A DNA stretch of 64,000 nucleotides from G963663365 sp963663365 (GTDB taxonomy: Bacteria; Hinthialibacterota; Hinthialibacteria; Hinthialibacterales; G963663365): positions 1,116,001 to 1,180,000 of the forward strand of contig CAXXIH010000008.1 in the NCBI GenBank assembly GCA_963663365.2, in the 5' to 3' direction. Position 1 is the stretch's first letter. Every line of letters begins with the position of its first letter. Below are positions 63,046 to 64,000 of this stretch, in pieces. A model generated the notes under the pieces. That model searched no databases and was not told where the DNA came from. It saw only the letters and a list, made by a program, of their open reading frames with translations. Both the position numbers and the translations under genes were made by a program.

Positions 63046-63741
63046 ATGAAGAGGATCGCCTGTCTTATACCGTTGTGGCTTTTTTGTTCTGCCGCATTTG
63101 CCCATCTCAACAGTTTCTCGTATGCCGATATCGTTGTGAACGATCAAGAGGTTTTGATCGACCTCAAGATGACTCAGCGTACAACGTTGGAGTTGTTCGC
63201 CGTCGATGTTAATTACGATTCGGTGCTTCAACAGGAAGAGTTGGATGCGGCATGGGAAGTCCTTTATTACTACTTGGACAATAAAATTAAGGTCCTGGAA
63301 GCAGGTGAACGGCGCGGCGGCCACCGGCAAATCAAACCGGAAATCCAAAAGCTTTCCTACTTGGTTGACGATTTCGATGCGTACGTACGAATTCAGATGC
63401 GCTACGAGCGGGAAACGCCCAATGATGCGCTCTCCATTATCAATAACTTATCCGAAGAAACCGATCCTTATCATCGAAGCCTGGCGCGTATCCAAACCGC
63501 AGCCGGTGAATTCCGGTTCGTTTTTACCCGCTACAATTTTTTGAATATCAATCCGGATGGAACCAACAACGGTTTTCGGTCGGATGAAGACGTTACCGAT
63601 GCCGACGGCCTCACCCCGTTATCTGCCGGACCTCAAGTTATCCGTAGCGTAACCGGTTCGGATGTGATCGTAGACGTGAGCCCCACAGTCGAAGGTTGGA
63701 TGAAAGAACCCAAAGTCCCGGATGTGAATTCGAGTAAGTAA
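63046..63741 (+). CDS. Secreted protein resembling the exported N-terminal domain of HupE/UreJ-type proteins
   Basis: 231 residues. A signal peptide (about 1-19, ending AAFA) leaves AHLNSFSYADIVVNDQEV at the mature N-terminus, as seen at the start of HupE/UreJ_2-type proteins. DVNYDSVLQQEELDAAWEV looks like an EF-hand-type calcium loop with its following helix. The C-terminal membrane domain of those proteins is absent: the sequence ends after a polar tail, with a true stop. ATG 63046 is chosen for the signal peptide over 63016. The function is unknown. Confidence 0.6.
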   Translation: MKRIACLIPLWLFCSAAFAHLNSFSYADIVVNDQEVLIDLKMTQRTTLELFAVDVNYDSVLQQEELDAAWEVLYYYLDNKIKVLEAGERRGGHRQIKPEIQKLSYLVDDFDAYVRIQMRYERETPNDALSIINNLSEETDPYHRSLARIQTAAGEFRFVFTRYNFLNINPDGTNNGFRSDEDVTDADGLTPLSAGPQVIRSVTGSDVIVDVSPTVEGWMKEPKVPDVNSSK

Positions 63742-63944
63742 CGAATTCCACACCTTAAGAACGTTTACAGCAGGTTTTTCATTTCCGAGACTTCATTATT
63801 AGAATCTCAAGCGCGGGGCGTATGTGCACCAAATCCCCAAGGATCTCAAGACTTGCCGAAAAGACGCGTGTAGGCTTCGGCGTTCGGACAGCAGCAGCAA
63901 AATATCGTCATAAGTGAATCGAAAGAGGAACACGGGAGGACATC

Positions 63945-64000
63945 TTGACGGTCTTTGGCGGTCATATCGGTGTTTTACAGGGCAAAAAGGGCCTCATCCT
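63945..64000 (+). CDS. fabI: Probable enoyl-ACP reductase FabI, first 18 codons (cut by right edge)
   Basis: TTG 63945 is preceded by GGGAGGA at four bases. The reading L-T-V-F-G-G-H-I-G-V-L-Q-G-K-K-G-L-I runs into the right edge. GVLQGKKGLI matches the FabI N-terminus, just before its nucleotide-binding loop. FabI reduces enoyl-ACP in fatty acid synthesis. Only 18 residues are visible, so other short-chain dehydrogenases are possible. Confidence 0.5.
   Translation, partial: MTVFGGHIGVLQGKKGLI

Noticed and set aside
1..64000. tRNA, rRNA, CRISPR or insertion sequence
   Set aside because: No TpsiC-loop-like GTTCGAATC element with a matching acceptor stem, no regular short repeats with spacers, and no transposase or integrase-like protein was seen.

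Overview
The window carries about 45 protein genes of a Gram-negative bacterium. It has no rRNA, tRNA, CRISPR array or recognisable transposase. An outer-membrane secretin, lipoprotein-processing enzymes (Lgt, LspA), type IV prepilin-like proteins, sigma-54 activators, many large secreted proteins and a Ser/Thr kinase with TPRs suggest a deep-branching, mostly uncultured lineage such as Sumerlaeota, Hydrogenedentota or a relative. That placement is inference from gene content only.

Layout. 1-7574: end of a pntB transhydrogenase gene, a secreted LTxxQ repeat protein, two aldo/keto reductases flanking a pterin dehydratase, two prepilin-like proteins and a small membrane protein. 7796-10465: secreted M16 peptidase. 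10466-20538: an AT-richer block of secreted proteins. It holds a clan GH-A-like hydrolase with a DNRLRE-like domain, three related beta-propeller-like proteins ending in the same tail, a chimeric gene remnant and a membrane-anchored relative of the hydrolase N-terminus. The remnant is best explained by a roughly 2.1-kb tandem duplication. 20591-25274 (minus): polA, coaE, rho. 25959-36024 (minus): an envelope secretion or pilus-like cluster with a sigma-54-type regulator, a cohesin-like protein, a PilM/PilN fusion, a membrane-anchored helical protein and a TPR-bearing secretin. 36198-43063 (minus): lgt, lspA, a DksA/TraR-type protein, ileS and a protein kinase.

43386-54269: a corrinoid protein, divergent rmlD- and rmlC-like genes, a YwqK-like protein, threonine aldolase, a YchF-type GTPase, a LysM-M23 peptidase, ComF, a TIM-barrel isomerase-like protein, an NtrC-type regulator and an SGNH hydrolase. 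54459-64000: a large Gly/Ala/Ser-rich secreted protein that looks abundantly expressed, a methyltransferase, a Nif3-family protein, a GH36 alpha-galactosidase, a STAS protein, a HupE-N-terminus-like secreted protein, and the first codons of a probable fabI at the right edge.

The most unusual items are: the duplicated hydrolase/propeller block with its shared C-terminal tail; the activator at 35011-36024, whose Walker B aspartate is a lysine; the rho start inside coaE, which adds an AT-hook-like arginine-rich extension; and the pilus/secretion cluster, which has no motor ATPase, prepilin peptidase or platform protein in view.
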